Assembly (NCBI RefSeq): GCF_900102965.1
Contig: NZ_FNGM01000003.1
Coordinates: 248,001 to 312,000, forward strand
DNA length: 64,000 nucleotides
DNA from: Paenibacillus jilunlii
GTDB taxonomy: Bacteria; Bacillota; Bacilli; Paenibacillales; Paenibacillaceae
Reading direction: 5' to 3'
Shown: one piece after another, positions 9,121-21,001 of the stretch
Layout of the letters: every line of letters starts with the position of its first letter
How positions within the stretch are numbered: the stretch's first letter is position 1
Translations under genes and position numbers: made by a program
The notes under the pieces: model-generated
What the model was told of the DNA's origin: nothing
Seen by the model: the letters and a program-made list of their open reading frames with translations, nothing else
Database searches by the model: none

Positions 9121-9999
9121 TTGAAGAAGTGGCTTTTTTTGTGCATTGTTTTGCTGGTCATCGCGTTCAAAATCTATCAAAAAGAAGTGCTGCCGGCCAA
9201 GAATCCGGGCATTATAGAGCATGCGGCAGAAATATCTGCTTCTGGAGAAAACACAATAACCATACGTATAGACAAAAAACAAATTTACAAGGGAGATCTC
9301 ATTCTCGTCAACAAGGACTATCCCGTACATACGAAAGGGGTTGCCAATGATATCATTGAGCTTTCCCGTTATGATGAGCTGACACAAGGGTTTGAATTGC
9401 TTGACCGTTCCATCGGGCTGTCCAGGAAGGTAACCGAACGTTTCTCGGAGCTGACCGCAGCGGCTGCCGAGGAAGGGGTGGAAAATTTCCGCATAAGCAG
9501 CGGGTACCGGAATCAAGAGGAGCAGGGCAAGCTCTACCGTGAAAAAGGAGCGGATTACGCATTACCCGCTGGGTACAGTGAGCACAACACTGGCCTGTCG
9601 CTGGACATTGGCTCTTCGCTCGGAGAAATCAAGAATTCACCGGAAGGGAAATGGCTCCGGGCTAACGCTTGGAACTACGGGTTTATTCTCAGGTACCCCG
9701 AAGACAAAACAAATATTACGGGAATTAAATACGAGGCCTGGCATTTCCGCTACGTCGGTCTGCCGCATAGTTTGGTCATGAAGGAGAAGAACATGGTGCT
9801 GGAAGAATATCTTGCCGATCTGAAACAGCGGAAGCGCCTGGAAATTACGGTCGCCGACCGCAAATATCTCATGCTATATGTACCGGCTTCCCAATTGGGC
9901 AGCGTTCAGGTGCCTGCCGGACATCCTTATACAGTATCAGGGAACAACAGCGATGGGGTCATTGTTACCGTGGAGCTCAGCAAGTGGAGCACATCATGA
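9121..9999 (+). CDS. VanY-like D-alanyl-D-alanine carboxypeptidase (peptidase M15)
   Basis: The protein of about 292 residues has an N-terminal membrane anchor (residues 4-20) and an M15 zinc peptidase domain. Zinc ligands appear in SEHNTGLSLDIG (about residues 153-164) and EAWHFRY (about 204-210). The enzyme would trim the last D-Ala from peptidoglycan precursors, removing the target of vancomycin-type drugs. TTG at 9121 is nine bases after GGGAG and gives MKKWLFL; an in-frame ATG at 9112 is too close to that site. The C-terminal 60 residues form an extra beta-rich part. The vanZ-like start overlaps its stop. Confidence 0.9.
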   Translation: MKKWLFLCIVLLVIAFKIYQKEVLPAKNPGIIEHAAEISASGENTITIRIDKKQIYKGDLILVNKDYPVHTKGVANDIIELSRYDELTQGFELLDRSIGLSRKVTERFSELTAAAAEEGVENFRISSGYRNQEEQGKLYREKGADYALPAGYSEHNTGLSLDIGSSLGEIKNSPEGKWLRANAWNYGFILRYPEDKTNITGIKYEAWHFRYVGLPHSLVMKEKNMVLEEYLADLKQRKRLEITVADRKYLMLYVPASQLGSVQVPAGHPYTVSGNNSDGVIVTVELSKWSTS

Positions 10000-10484
10000 A
10001 GCGGATGGACCGGAAGCTTTTGGCCCTGGGGTTTGCCGTATATTTGTATATATTGATCAAAATTATCTTGTTCAAGTACGCTCCGGTGGAAATTGCTTTC
10101 CTCTTGCGCCAGCTGCATAGTGTGATGGAACATCCTGAGATAATTGAGAACGGGCTGGCATATGCCAACTTCACCCCCTTTTTCTCTATTCACCAGAATC
10201 TGGACCATCTCTCTAATACGCACGACTTCGTCAATCTGTTTGGGAATATTGCACTGTTTGTTCCCTTAGGGATATTCACCCGGCTATCAGCTAAAGGGGG
10301 CTTATTCACTGCGCTTGTACTTTCACTCGGAATAAGCTTTTCTCTGGAAGGCTCACAGCTTCTCTTGTCCATGGGCAGCTTTGATGTCGATGATCTGATT
10401 TTGAATGTGCTTGGAGGTCTGATTGGCTACGCCATTTGTTTGGTAGTACCTCAACCTGCTGCTGCTTTTCAAAAGAAATCGTAG
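9996..10484 (+). CDS. VanZ-like membrane protein
   Basis: A 163-residue protein with about four membrane segments and VanZ family marks: a short first segment, an outside loop with the NFTPF motif, DFVNLFGNIALFVPLG, and FDVDDLILNVLGGLIGY. The family is linked to lipoglycopeptide (teicoplanin-like) tolerance by an unclear route. ATG at 9996 overlaps the vanY-like stop (ATGA), with GTGGAG seven bases ahead. Frame and family are clear, and the order R-S-Y-Z matches the front half of the vanF-type operon known from Paenibacillus. Confidence 0.9.
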   Translation: MKRMDRKLLALGFAVYLYILIKIILFKYAPVEIAFLLRQLHSVMEHPEIIENGLAYANFTPFFSIHQNLDHLSNTHDFVNLFGNIALFVPLGIFTRLSAKGGLFTALVLSLGISFSLEGSQLLLSMGSFDVDDLILNVLGGLIGYAICLVVPQPAAAFQKKS

Positions 10485-10548
10485 GACATAGCTAAATCCC
10501 CCCTGTCTTCTTAACTCGGCAAGATCGTGCATTCCCTGGAAATTTATA

Positions 10549-10582
10549 GGTACTATTAAGTGCCTATGGTACTAAAAAGTAC
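10549..10582. promoter_or_regulatory. Paired palindromes resembling a DUF24/HxlR-type operator
   Basis: GTACTAAAAAGTAC at 10569-10582 has perfect five-base arms. GGTACTATTAAGTGCC at 10549-10564 is an imperfect copy 20 bases upstream, so the two lie on the same helix face. The TACT-N4-AGTA core is close to what I recall for YodB/HxlR-type redox regulators. It precedes a decayed oxidoreductase gene and an Old Yellow Enzyme, a typical setting. The match is by eye. Confidence 0.45.
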
Positions 10583-10691
10583 GTACTACTCTTAACCACA
10601 GATTGAATTTATAATGTAACCTGTGACGGGCCGAAAAGCCGAACCCGCCTCATGAATTTCACTCAAATCGATAAGGATGGAGGAAGAAATA

Positions 10692-10973
10692 ATGCTAACC
10701 CTTGCAGAACGGTATAGTGACGATTTTTAAGAAAACCGGATTGTTGAAAATTCCAACGTGTTCGATTTTGAATTAACGAAAGAAGACATGGAACAAATCG
10801 GCAGCTTGAATACGACAACCGAGTTTGACATTATGCTGGATACGCTCGGAGGCTCATCTTACGGGGATGCTCTGAAATTCATGAAGAAAAATGCAGTAGT
10901 GGCTACAATCATTAGCGGGCGGGATGCCGTACGTCCCGATTATGTAGACGCAGTAGAAGAAGAACGCTTCTGA
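10692..10973 (+). pseudogene. Chimeric remnant of an aldo/keto reductase joined to a quinone-oxidoreductase piece
   Basis: ATG at 10692, behind GGAGGAAG, opens only 12 codons before TAA. Right after that stop, the frame from 10731 reads ENRIVENSNVFDFELTKE, which is the typical C-terminal signature of aldo/keto reductases. At about 10810 it turns into FDIMLDTLGG and DALKFMKKNAVVATI, which resembles the cofactor domain of zinc-free quinone oxidoreductases. The frame ends at 10973. No catalytic domain of either enzyme is left. This is best read as a deletion fusion of two neighbouring oxidoreductase genes whose promoter and ribosome site survive. Confidence 0.65.
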
Positions 10974-11027
10974 AGCCCACCTTATAAGCCAGATGGGGCG
11001 GACACGGGGCAAGATCGTCTTGAGTAG

Positions 11028-11056
11028 TACCAACTAATCTGTTTGATGAGTTGGTA
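11028..11056. promoter_or_regulatory. Inverted repeat upstream of the Old Yellow Enzyme gene
   Basis: TACCAACT (11028-11035) and AGTTGGTA (11049-11056) are a perfect eight-base inverted repeat with a 13-base gap, 54 bases before the next start codon. There is no T-run, so an operator is more likely than a terminator. The regulator is unknown. Confidence 0.4.
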
Positions 11057-11109
11057 TCTTAAAATTTAATAAGTGCAAATTTTCACAATCCAAAAGAGGA
11101 GAGATCGCC

Positions 11110-13026
11110 ATGTTTACGAAGATTTTTGAACCGGGCAAAATAGGTAATTTAGCAGTTAAGAACCGGCTGATTGTACCGCCCATGCTATCCGAATACGCCG
11201 CGGAAGACGGCAGACTGACTGAACGGTATATCAGATATTACGAGGAAAAAGCGAAGGGCGGCTGGGGCCTGATCATCGCCGAAGATCATGCGATTGAACC
11301 CCGGGGCGCCGGGTTCAAGAACATACCAGGGTTATGGTCGGATGAACTCATGGAAGAGCATAAGGAATTGGTTGAACGGGTCCATAGGGCCGGAGCTAAG
11401 ATAGCGGTCCAAGTATATCATGCGGGCAGAGAAGCGAGCAGTGCAATTATGGGGATGAGACCGGTAGCCCCTTCGGCCATTCAAGATCCGACTCAAACTG
11501 AAACTCCTGTTGAATTGACAACAGGGGAAGTAAAGGAGCTGGTGGAAAAATTCGCGCAGGCGATCAGAAGATGTAAAGAAGCAGGCTATGATGCCATTGA
11601 GCTTCACGGCGCGCATGGATATTTAATCAATCAATTTGTCTCTCCGTTCTCGAACAAGAGAACCGACGCCTATGGCGGAAATCTGATGAACCGGTTGCGC
11701 TTCCCGCTTGAAATTATAGCCAGAGCCAAGGAATTGGTCGGTCATGAATTCCCGATGATATACCGGATTTCTGCAGACGAGATGGTGGAAGGCGGATTAA
11801 CCATCGAAGATACCAAAGTAATCAGTCAAGTGTTGGAGGCAAATGGCGTGGCGGCCATACATGCTTCCGCCGGCGTTTACAAGAGCGGGGCGATCGTATC
11901 TGCGCCTACAGCGATCAGAACGGCCGTATTCTCCGATTACGCCAAAGAAATTAGAAAAGTAGTTAATATTCCGGTATTTGCCGTTAACAAAATTATCTAT
12001 CCCCATGTGGCGGAGTCGATTCTAAAGGAGGGCAAGGCGGATTTTGTGGCCATGGGCCGGGCTTCCACTGCTGATCCTCAATTCCCGAACAAGGTGAAGG
12101 AAGGACGGCTGGACGAAATCATTTTTTGCATCGGCTGCCGACAGGGCTGTCAATGGAGGATCGCTCAGCAAAATCCAGTGTCCTGCTTGGTCAACCCGCT
12201 GACAGGCAAAGAAGGCGAGTATGAGCTTCAGAAAGCTGAGGTTCAAAAGAAAGTGATGGTCATCGGCGGCGGACCCGTGGGGATGGAAGCGGCTATTATC
12301 GCTGCAAGACGCGGTCATGATGTAACCTTGTATGATAAGAGCGATAAGCTTGGCGGCCAGTGGCTCCTTGCCGCGATCCCTCCCGGCAAAGAACTTTTAA
12401 ACACCTTTACCGTATGGCAGAAGGGCGAACTTGACCGGTCAGGGGTAAAGGTTGTGTTAAATACAGAGGTAACGAGAGAATTCGTGGAACAAGTAAATCC
12501 GGATGAAATTATACTCGCTTCCGGGGCGAATCCAATCATTCCGCAAATTCCAGGTGCGGACAAATCCCATGTCTATGCGGCCAATGATGTGCTTCTTGGA
12601 AAAGTGGATCTGGTGGATCCTGTGGTCGTCATTGGCGGCGGTCTAGTGGGAGCGGAAACGGCAGAACATATTGCTGTTCATAACCGGAAAACCTCCATCG
12701 TTGAGATGCAACCGGAAATTGCAGCCGATATGGAGCCGGCATCCAAACAGTTTTTGATGCAATCCTTAAAAAATAATGAAGTGAACGCTTATGTGAATTC
12801 GAAGGTTCTGGAAATCACGGATACCCGTGTAATTATTGAAACGGAAGACGGGCAACAATCGCTGCCTGCTTCTTTGGTCGTCTTGGCTATAGGATCAAGG
12901 TCCAATAACTCATTGGCTTCAGAACTTGGCAAGAAGTACAGTGTTAAAGTGATTGGCGATGCTGCTGTTGTCGGCAAAGCTTTGGAAGGCATAAACCTTG
13001 CTTATAAAACGGCTTTGGCCATATAA
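11110..13026 (+). CDS. NADH:flavin oxidoreductase, 2,4-dienoyl-CoA reductase type (Old Yellow Enzyme family)
   Basis: A 638-residue iron-sulfur flavoprotein. Residues 1-340 are the FMN barrel (GNLAVKNRLIVPPM, IELHGAHGYLINQF). The cluster ligands follow as C-x2-C-x3-C-x11-C near residues 342-362, and residues 375-638 are the FAD/NAD(P) part with GGGPVGMEAA and GGGLVGAETA. The layout is that of FadH and related enone reductases. It would reduce alpha,beta-unsaturated carbonyls, perhaps in detoxification rather than fatty acid breakdown, since no beta-oxidation genes are near. The ribosome site is AAGAGGAGAG. Confidence 0.93.
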   Translation: MFTKIFEPGKIGNLAVKNRLIVPPMLSEYAAEDGRLTERYIRYYEEKAKGGWGLIIAEDHAIEPRGAGFKNIPGLWSDELMEEHKELVERVHRAGAKIAVQVYHAGREASSAIMGMRPVAPSAIQDPTQTETPVELTTGEVKELVEKFAQAIRRCKEAGYDAIELHGAHGYLINQFVSPFSNKRTDAYGGNLMNRLRFPLEIIARAKELVGHEFPMIYRISADEMVEGGLTIEDTKVISQVLEANGVAAIHASAGVYKSGAIVSAPTAIRTAVFSDYAKEIRKVVNIPVFAVNKIIYPHVAESILKEGKADFVAMGRASTADPQFPNKVKEGRLDEIIFCIGCRQGCQWRIAQQNPVSCLVNPLTGKEGEYELQKAEVQKKVMVIGGGPVGMEAAIIAARRGHDVTLYDKSDKLGGQWLLAAIPPGKELLNTFTVWQKGELDRSGVKVVLNTEVTREFVEQVNPDEIILASGANPIIPQIPGADKSHVYAANDVLLGKVDLVDPVVVIGGGLVGAETAEHIAVHNRKTSIVEMQPEIAADMEPASKQFLMQSLKNNEVNAYVNSKVLEITDTRVIIETEDGQQSLPASLVVLAIGSRSNNSLASELGKKYSVKVIGDAAVVGKALEGINLAYKTALAI

Positions 13027-13082
13027 CTTCGTATAAAAATATTGGCGGCTGCCGGATTCTTTTTGCTTAGGTAACCGGTCAA

Positions 13083-13841
13083 TCAGTAGGCGGTCCAGCC
13101 GCCATCGGCGGTAACAACCACGCCATTGATAAAGCTCGCTTCATCCGATGCGAGAAAAAGCGCCAGCTGTGCGACTTCTCCCGGCTGGCCCATCCTCGGG
13201 TTAATCGCCATTCCCGGCTGTGTCCGTCCCATTCCGAATTCATTAATATGGGTCATGGTGGAGCCGATATTGGTCTCGACACCGCCGGGAGCAATGGCAT
13301 TACAGCGGATACCCGATTTTGCGTACATGTACCCTGTATTCTTCGTGAATCCGACAACGGCATGCTTTGAAGCGGTATAAGCAGCGCCCGCACGCGCCCC
13401 GAACAAACCCCCTATCGAAGCGACGTTGATGATGACCCCTTTTTCTTTTGGCAAAAAGACAGTTAATGCCTTGCGTGTAGCCCGCATCACAGAAGTTGTA
13501 TTGACAGCAAAGATCCGCTCCCAGTCGGCATCGGCAATATCACCGGCCGGCTCAAAGTTATCCATTATCCCGGCATTGTTGACGAGTATATCCAAGGTTC
13601 CATAGGCCGTGACCGTTGTATCGATTAAGCGCTGAATATCTGCTTCGGCAGCAACGTCCGCTTCTATGGCGATTGCTTCTCCGCCGGCGGAGGTAATCTC
13701 CTGCACAGTTTCTTTAGCAGCCTCCAGCTTAATATCGGACACGACTACTTTGGCACCTTCGCTTGCATACAGGATTGCTATTGCTTTGCCCATTCCGGAA
13801 GCTGCACCGGTTACGACAGCAACCTTATCCCGAAGTCTCAT
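13083..13841 (-). CDS. Short-chain dehydrogenase/reductase
   Basis: A 252-residue classical SDR. The cofactor motif TGAASGMGKA sits at residues 11-20, NNAG at about 88-91, Ser near 140, and the YxxxK pair in YTASKHA near 155-161. An NAD-type Asp (SDIKLEA) follows the second strand. It is an oxidoreductase on an unknown alcohol or ketone. It is convergent with the dienoyl-CoA reductase-like gene and divergent from the sugar kinase. The C-terminus GVVVTADGGWTAY is typical of the family. Confidence 0.93.
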   Translation of the reverse strand: MRLRDKVAVVTGAASGMGKAIAILYASEGAKVVVSDIKLEAAKETVQEITSAGGEAIAIEADVAAEADIQRLIDTTVTAYGTLDILVNNAGIMDNFEPAGDIADADWERIFAVNTTSVMRATRKALTVFLPKEKGVIINVASIGGLFGARAGAAYTASKHAVVGFTKNTGYMYAKSGIRCNAIAPGGVETNIGSTMTHINEFGMGRTQPGMAINPRMGQPGEVAQLALFLASDEASFINGVVVTADGGWTAY

Positions 13842-13947
13842 TCTATTTCCTCCAATGGTGTATCAAAAGGTTTGTTAGCTATGCCTAGTATCATGGATTG
13901 TGCTTTAATTTATGTATCACGCATCAGATTCGATAGGAGGACAATTT

Positions 13948-15312
13948 GTGCGAACGATTGGAATCGATATTGGAACGACCTCCATTACGGGATTGGTATA
14001 TGATTTGGAACACCGAAGGGTCCTTCACCGGCTTACAGCTGAGAATTCAGCGCAGCTTCCCGGCAGCGGGAAAGAATGGGAACGTCTGCAGGATCCTGCC
14101 GTTATCCTGCAGCTCGTGCAAGGTATATTGGAGCAACTAATGTCACGGGAGCCTGGGGTTCGTGGTATCGGATTCACCGGACAAATGCATGGGATTCTGT
14201 ATACAGATGCTGGTGGAAAGCATGTGAGTCCGCTCTATACCTGGCAGGATGGAAGAGGGAGTGTGCCATATGACGAATTCCTCACCCACGCGGAGAAGCT
14301 GAGTAAGGATACCGGTTATCCGGTTGCTCCCGGCTACGGGCTGGCCACTCATTTCTATAATCTGAGACATGGTCTTGTTCCAATCGAAGCCGTCAGCTTA
14401 TGCACCATCGCCGATTATGCCGCCATGAGATTGGCAGCAAGCACAGAGCCGGTGATTGACTCCACGCAAGCTGCCGGGCTGGGATGCTACAGCATCCCAA
14501 ATGGTGCTTTTGACATGGCGGCTATTGACCGGTCAGGTATCCATACAGACCTGCTGCCCCGGGTGGTTCAATCTGGAACCCTTGTGGGATTAACCCGGCA
14601 AGGTGTCCCGGTATACACTTCGCTCGGGGACAATCAGGCAAGCTTTCTAGGAAGCGTTCCCTTTCCTGAGGAGGCGCTGCTGCTGAACATTGGGACCGGA
14701 AGCCAATTGTCGGCCATGCTGACCGACTCGAGCGGCAGTATTGAGGGAATGGAAGCACGGCCTTATCCGGGAGGCGGTGTCCTGATGGTTGGTGCCGCGC
14801 TGAGCGGAGGGAAATCCTATGCGCTTTTGGAGAAGTTTTATCGTCAAGTCATCGAAGCCTATACTGGACAACCTCAAGGAGAGGTGTATCCTTTATTGGA
14901 CAAATTATTGGGTGATGGACCTGTCACAACAAGGGGCCTCACCGTGAACCCGCAGTTTCTGGGTACGCGGCTGAACCCGGAAGTGCGGGGGAGTGTGGAG
15001 GGGATCACGTTGGACAATTTCACTCCAGACCTGCTGGCCCATGCTTTTCTCCAAGGCATTACCGATGAGCTGTATGCTTTTTATACATCTCTTGAGCAGA
15101 TGGGTTCCGGGATAACATGGACCAGGCTCGTTGGCTCCGGCAACGCGCTGCGCGCCAATCCGGCTCTGCGCTCGAAAGTGGAGGCACGGTTTGGACTGCC
15201 CCTTATCTTGAGTGCTGCTTCCGAAGAAGCTGCAGTCGGAGCAGCATTGTGCGCAGCTGTCGGCGCTGGAGGAATTTCAAGCTTCCAGGAAGCCGGACAA
15301 TACCTGGGATGA
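13948..15312 (+). CDS. FGGY-family carbohydrate kinase, sedoheptulokinase-like
   Basis: The kinase has about 454 residues, with the N-terminal phosphate-binding motif GIDIGTTSITGL, the substrate-side motif GFTGQMHGIL with YTWQDGR, and the C-terminal ATP-binding part (NIGTGSQLS, VGSGNALRANP). The TGQMHG motif and overall length fit sedoheptulokinase-like or xylulokinase-like members; the exact sugar is not certain. GTG at 13948 follows AGGAGG at seven bases, whereas an upstream in-frame ATG at 13912 lacks a site. It stands alone, divergent from the SDR gene. Confidence 0.9.
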   Translation: MRTIGIDIGTTSITGLVYDLEHRRVLHRLTAENSAQLPGSGKEWERLQDPAVILQLVQGILEQLMSREPGVRGIGFTGQMHGILYTDAGGKHVSPLYTWQDGRGSVPYDEFLTHAEKLSKDTGYPVAPGYGLATHFYNLRHGLVPIEAVSLCTIADYAAMRLAASTEPVIDSTQAAGLGCYSIPNGAFDMAAIDRSGIHTDLLPRVVQSGTLVGLTRQGVPVYTSLGDNQASFLGSVPFPEEALLLNIGTGSQLSAMLTDSSGSIEGMEARPYPGGGVLMVGAALSGGKSYALLEKFYRQVIEAYTGQPQGEVYPLLDKLLGDGPVTTRGLTVNPQFLGTRLNPEVRGSVEGITLDNFTPDLLAHAFLQGITDELYAFYTSLEQMGSGITWTRLVGSGNALRANPALRSKVEARFGLPLILSAASEEAAVGAALCAAVGAGGISSFQEAGQYLG

Positions 15313-15344
15313 GCAGGTAGAGCGGTTGATTTAACAGCAACAGA

Positions 15345-15979
15345 TCAGAACATCTGCGGAAATTGCTTAATAATCGCCGTGCTTAGCATGTCGGCCATTG
15401 CCAAGGCACCTTTTTCGATAGGGTCATAGAGCTGGACACTTTGTTTGTAGTCCTTTTGGAGCAGAGTCACGGCTTCTGCCTTGGTTAATGCCAGATGCTG
15501 GTAGAACATTTTTCTGAATTCCTCTTTGGGCAGATACGGATTCAGACGGCTGAGAAATTCCACAATTTGGTCGCCATTGGCATACCATTTCTTCTCGGCT
15601 GCGGCGGCCGCCGCCTGGTCTCCAGCTTTAGCGGCTTTGACCAGGTCGGCAGCAATGACAAGATGCTCCTTAATAAGCTGGCCGTAAGCATCACCTGCTG
15701 CTGCGCCATAGAAGGGCTTAAGGGCATCTCCCATATCCTGTGCATTCTGCAATAGGCGGGGCAATACAGCATCGATGTCAGGCAACCCGTATACAAGGCT
15801 GCGGATGGTGATGATGGTCCAGGCCACATGCTGCTCCCATAGTGTTCTCAGTGGAGTATCAGCTCAACCTGCGCTCTGCTAAAGCATCCCGGCGCTGGCC
15901 CCGCATGTATCGGCATGGATTGGTGCATGGCATTAGGGCTTCCCTGTGCGGGGAAGTAGGGTCTCCAATTATACTGCAT
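15345..15979 (-). pseudogene. Conserved protein gene of unknown function broken by a frameshift
   Basis: ATG at 15979 follows AAGGAGGAATATTTC, an excellent ribosome site, and reads MQYNWRPYFPAQGSPN for 43 codons to a TGA at 15850-15848. The rest continues in another frame (PLRTLWEQHVAWTI to 15345), giving an alpha-helical protein of about 210 residues if one base were added near 15858. The helical part has repeated acidic and Ala-rich helices (LPRLLQNAQDMGDALKPFYG). The sequence LWEQHVAWT fits a family I recall from spore formers whose function is unknown. It is either a recent mutation or a sequencing error. Confidence 0.75.
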
Positions 15980-16049
15980 GAAATATTCCTCCTTAGTTCC
16001 TGTATACCCTTATCTTATGGTACACCCGCCCAGGTGGTTCTTCTGAAAT

Positions 16050-16094
16050 AAAAAGGCACGCTTCTCTTCCTCATGAAGGGAAACGCGCCTTTTT
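16050..16094. terminator. Intrinsic terminator after the beta-galactosidase gene
   Basis: AAAAAGGCACG (16050-16060) pairs with CGCGCCTTTTT (16084-16094) with one mismatch. A- and T-runs flank it. It lies between the lacZ-like stop and the frameshifted gene on the same strand. Confidence 0.8.
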
Positions 16095-16128
16095 AATTGG
16101 AAATCTCTAGTCACGCGATATTTAAAGA

Positions 16129-19266
<3,138 letters not shown>

Positions 19267-19361
19267 TTATATTATTATATTCATATTATAAAAGGGCTAC
19301 TCTTCAAGAGATATAGAAGAATATTCGCATGTATATCACAATATGAAACAGGAGAATGGAC

Positions 19362-20186
19362 ATGGAGAGCACACTGGTCTTCTGCGAGACGGAAGAAATG
19401 GCAGCCTTGCCGCTGTATGCGACTACGATCGGATTCTGGGAGCATCAGCCGGAAATGGAGCGGCCCGCAGGGTTCCCGGACTATCAGCTGCATCAGGTTC
19501 TTGAAGGCAAAGGAGAACTGTTCTTGAAGGACAAACATTACATTGTGGAGCCGGGGGATGTCTTTTTTCTTTTTCCGCATGTGGTTCATGCCTATGCGCC
19601 AATCAGCGCAGCCTGGAAGCTGTCCTGGGTTTCTTTTAATGGAAGAGAGGCGGGAAGCCTGCTCGCGTATGCCGGAATCCGGGAGTCTGGAACGGGGAGG
19701 TTAAGCGGGGTCACACTACTGGAGCCTCTGCAAAAAATGCTGGAGCTTTCGCATGGCAATAGTCTCCAGATGAATCTGGAGCGATCCAAGCTGATGTATG
19801 CACTGATGCTGGAGCTCAAAGTCCAGCTGACGGCACCGGCAGGCGGACCGGATGAGCTGGAACGCCTCAAGCCGGTGCTGCAGCATATCGAAAGCAACCT
19901 GCACCGGACACTGCCGCTCAAAGAATTGGCCGAGGTAGCTTCGATCTCGCCGCAATATTTATGCCGTCTGTTCCAGCGGACGCTGCACGAACGGCCGGTA
20001 ACCTATATCAACAAGCAGCGGATCAACCGCAGCAAGCAGCTGATGTTCAGCGGCAGGGAGAAGAAGATTTATGAGATAGCAGAGCAGGCGGGGTTTGAGA
20101 ACACGAGCTACTTTTGCGCGGTCTTCAAACGGGTCACCGGCATGAGGCCGGAGGAGTTCAGGCAGCTGCATGGGCTGGAGGGCTGA
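19362..20186 (+). CDS. AraC-family regulator with cupin-type sensor domain
   Basis: The regulator has about 274 residues: a sugar-sensing jelly-roll domain (residues 25-130; HQVLEGKGELFLK, PGDVFFLFP) and two helix-turn-helix motifs in the last 100 (ELAEVASISPQYLCRLFQR, AGFENTSYFCAVFKR). ATG at 19362 is seven bases after GGAG; the ATG at 19356 is too close. It is divergent from lacZ with a 107-base gap that holds the palindrome CTCTTCAAGAG (19300-19310), a possible operator. It probably activates lacZ in response to a galactoside. Confidence 0.92.
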   Translation: MESTLVFCETEEMAALPLYATTIGFWEHQPEMERPAGFPDYQLHQVLEGKGELFLKDKHYIVEPGDVFFLFPHVVHAYAPISAAWKLSWVSFNGREAGSLLAYAGIRESGTGRLSGVTLLEPLQKMLELSHGNSLQMNLERSKLMYALMLELKVQLTAPAGGPDELERLKPVLQHIESNLHRTLPLKELAEVASISPQYLCRLFQRTLHERPVTYINKQRINRSKQLMFSGREKKIYEIAEQAGFENTSYFCAVFKRVTGMRPEEFRQLHGLEG

Positions 20187-20209
20187 AGACCGCAATAGGC
20201 AGCAGAAAG

Positions 20210-20230
20210 ACCGTGAACGGTGTTCACGGT
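20210..20230. terminator. Hairpin after the AraC-type regulator gene
   Basis: ACCGTGAAC and GTTCACGGT form a perfect nine-base stem with a three-base loop, followed by a pyrimidine-rich TCTTCCTTAT. It separates two convergent genes. Confidence 0.6.
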
Positions 20231-20265
20231 TCTTCCTTATACGGTTTGCCGGACCTAGCCGAAGG

Positions 20266-20856
20266 TCAGTGCGAACCATAAATAAACCTCTCAACCGCCT
20301 CAGCCGCTGTCCGGACATCCGGGACCGAGTTGTCAATTTGCAGGATGTTTTCCGCCGGAAGCGGCCAGGCTATCGTGCGGCTGCCCAGTGAAGCGCTGAA
20401 CATCTCCCAATTCTGAAACTTCCAGGCATCCAGCGGCGAATGCCTGCCCTCAATCCGTTCCCGGTACAGCCCGGCGTTACCCAGACTCACCAGGACAACC
20501 TTTACTTCAATTTCCTCCAGGGTCCGTCCGATCCGGGCAAGCTCATCTCCGATCCATCCCGGATCAGCGGCTTCTTTGGTGAATGGACCCACCACAAACA
20601 CATCACAATCCAGCCCCATATTGTCAAGCGCGGCATCCATGGTGATCCGGTAGCCCAGATCGCGGCATAACCGCTTATATTCGGCAGAATCCCGGTCAGC
20701 GGGGTCCAGCCCGTGCATCTTCATAATGACATCGGCAGCTGGCCGGAGCAGGATATCCATATCCAGAACAGCGGCTTTACGGCGGGACGCAACGGCTTTG
20801 GCCAAGGTCGTTTTGCCCGCCCCCGCCGGTCCCAGGAAAAATACAAGCTGGTTCAT
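20266..20856 (-). CDS. P-loop kinase-like ATPase of unknown substrate
   Basis: A 196-residue protein with a Walker A motif (GPAGAGKTTLAKA, residues 8-20) and an acidic stretch DMDILLRP. Its size resembles small-molecule kinases of the shikimate/gluconate kinase or zeta-toxin-like fold. No antitoxin gene is next to it. The start at 20856 follows AAGGAG at eight bases. It probably phosphorylates a small metabolite, which cannot be named. Confidence 0.75.
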   Translation of the reverse strand: MNQLVFFLGPAGAGKTTLAKAVASRRKAAVLDMDILLRPAADVIMKMHGLDPADRDSAEYKRLCRDLGYRITMDAALDNMGLDCDVFVVGPFTKEAADPGWIGDELARIGRTLEEIEVKVVLVSLGNAGLYRERIEGRHSPLDAWKFQNWEMFSASLGSRTIAWPLPAENILQIDNSVPDVRTAAEAVERFIYGSH

Positions 20857-21001
20857 CGCTTTCACTCCTTACCTGAAAATATCATTTCATTATCGTATCA
20901 TTTTTCATCCTGAAAATCTCCTGCCTTTGAACGTAAAATCACTGACAGCCGGCAGATTGAAATGTTACCTTGTTGGTATAGAATTGCTGGAGGTGGTCCC
21001 A

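Noticed and set aside
7235..10484. Complete vancomycin resistance operon
   Set aside because: vanH, vanA/F and vanX are absent; VanY and VanZ alone give at most weak tolerance, so I do not call resistance.
20266..20856. Zeta-type toxin of a toxin-antitoxin pair
   Set aside because: The P-loop protein fits loosely, but there is no small antitoxin gene beside it, so a metabolite kinase is the safer reading.
20726..21001. N-terminal extension of the DUF116 gene
   Set aside because: It lies antisense over the start of the P-loop kinase gene and has no ribosome site; TTG at 21002 is well supported.
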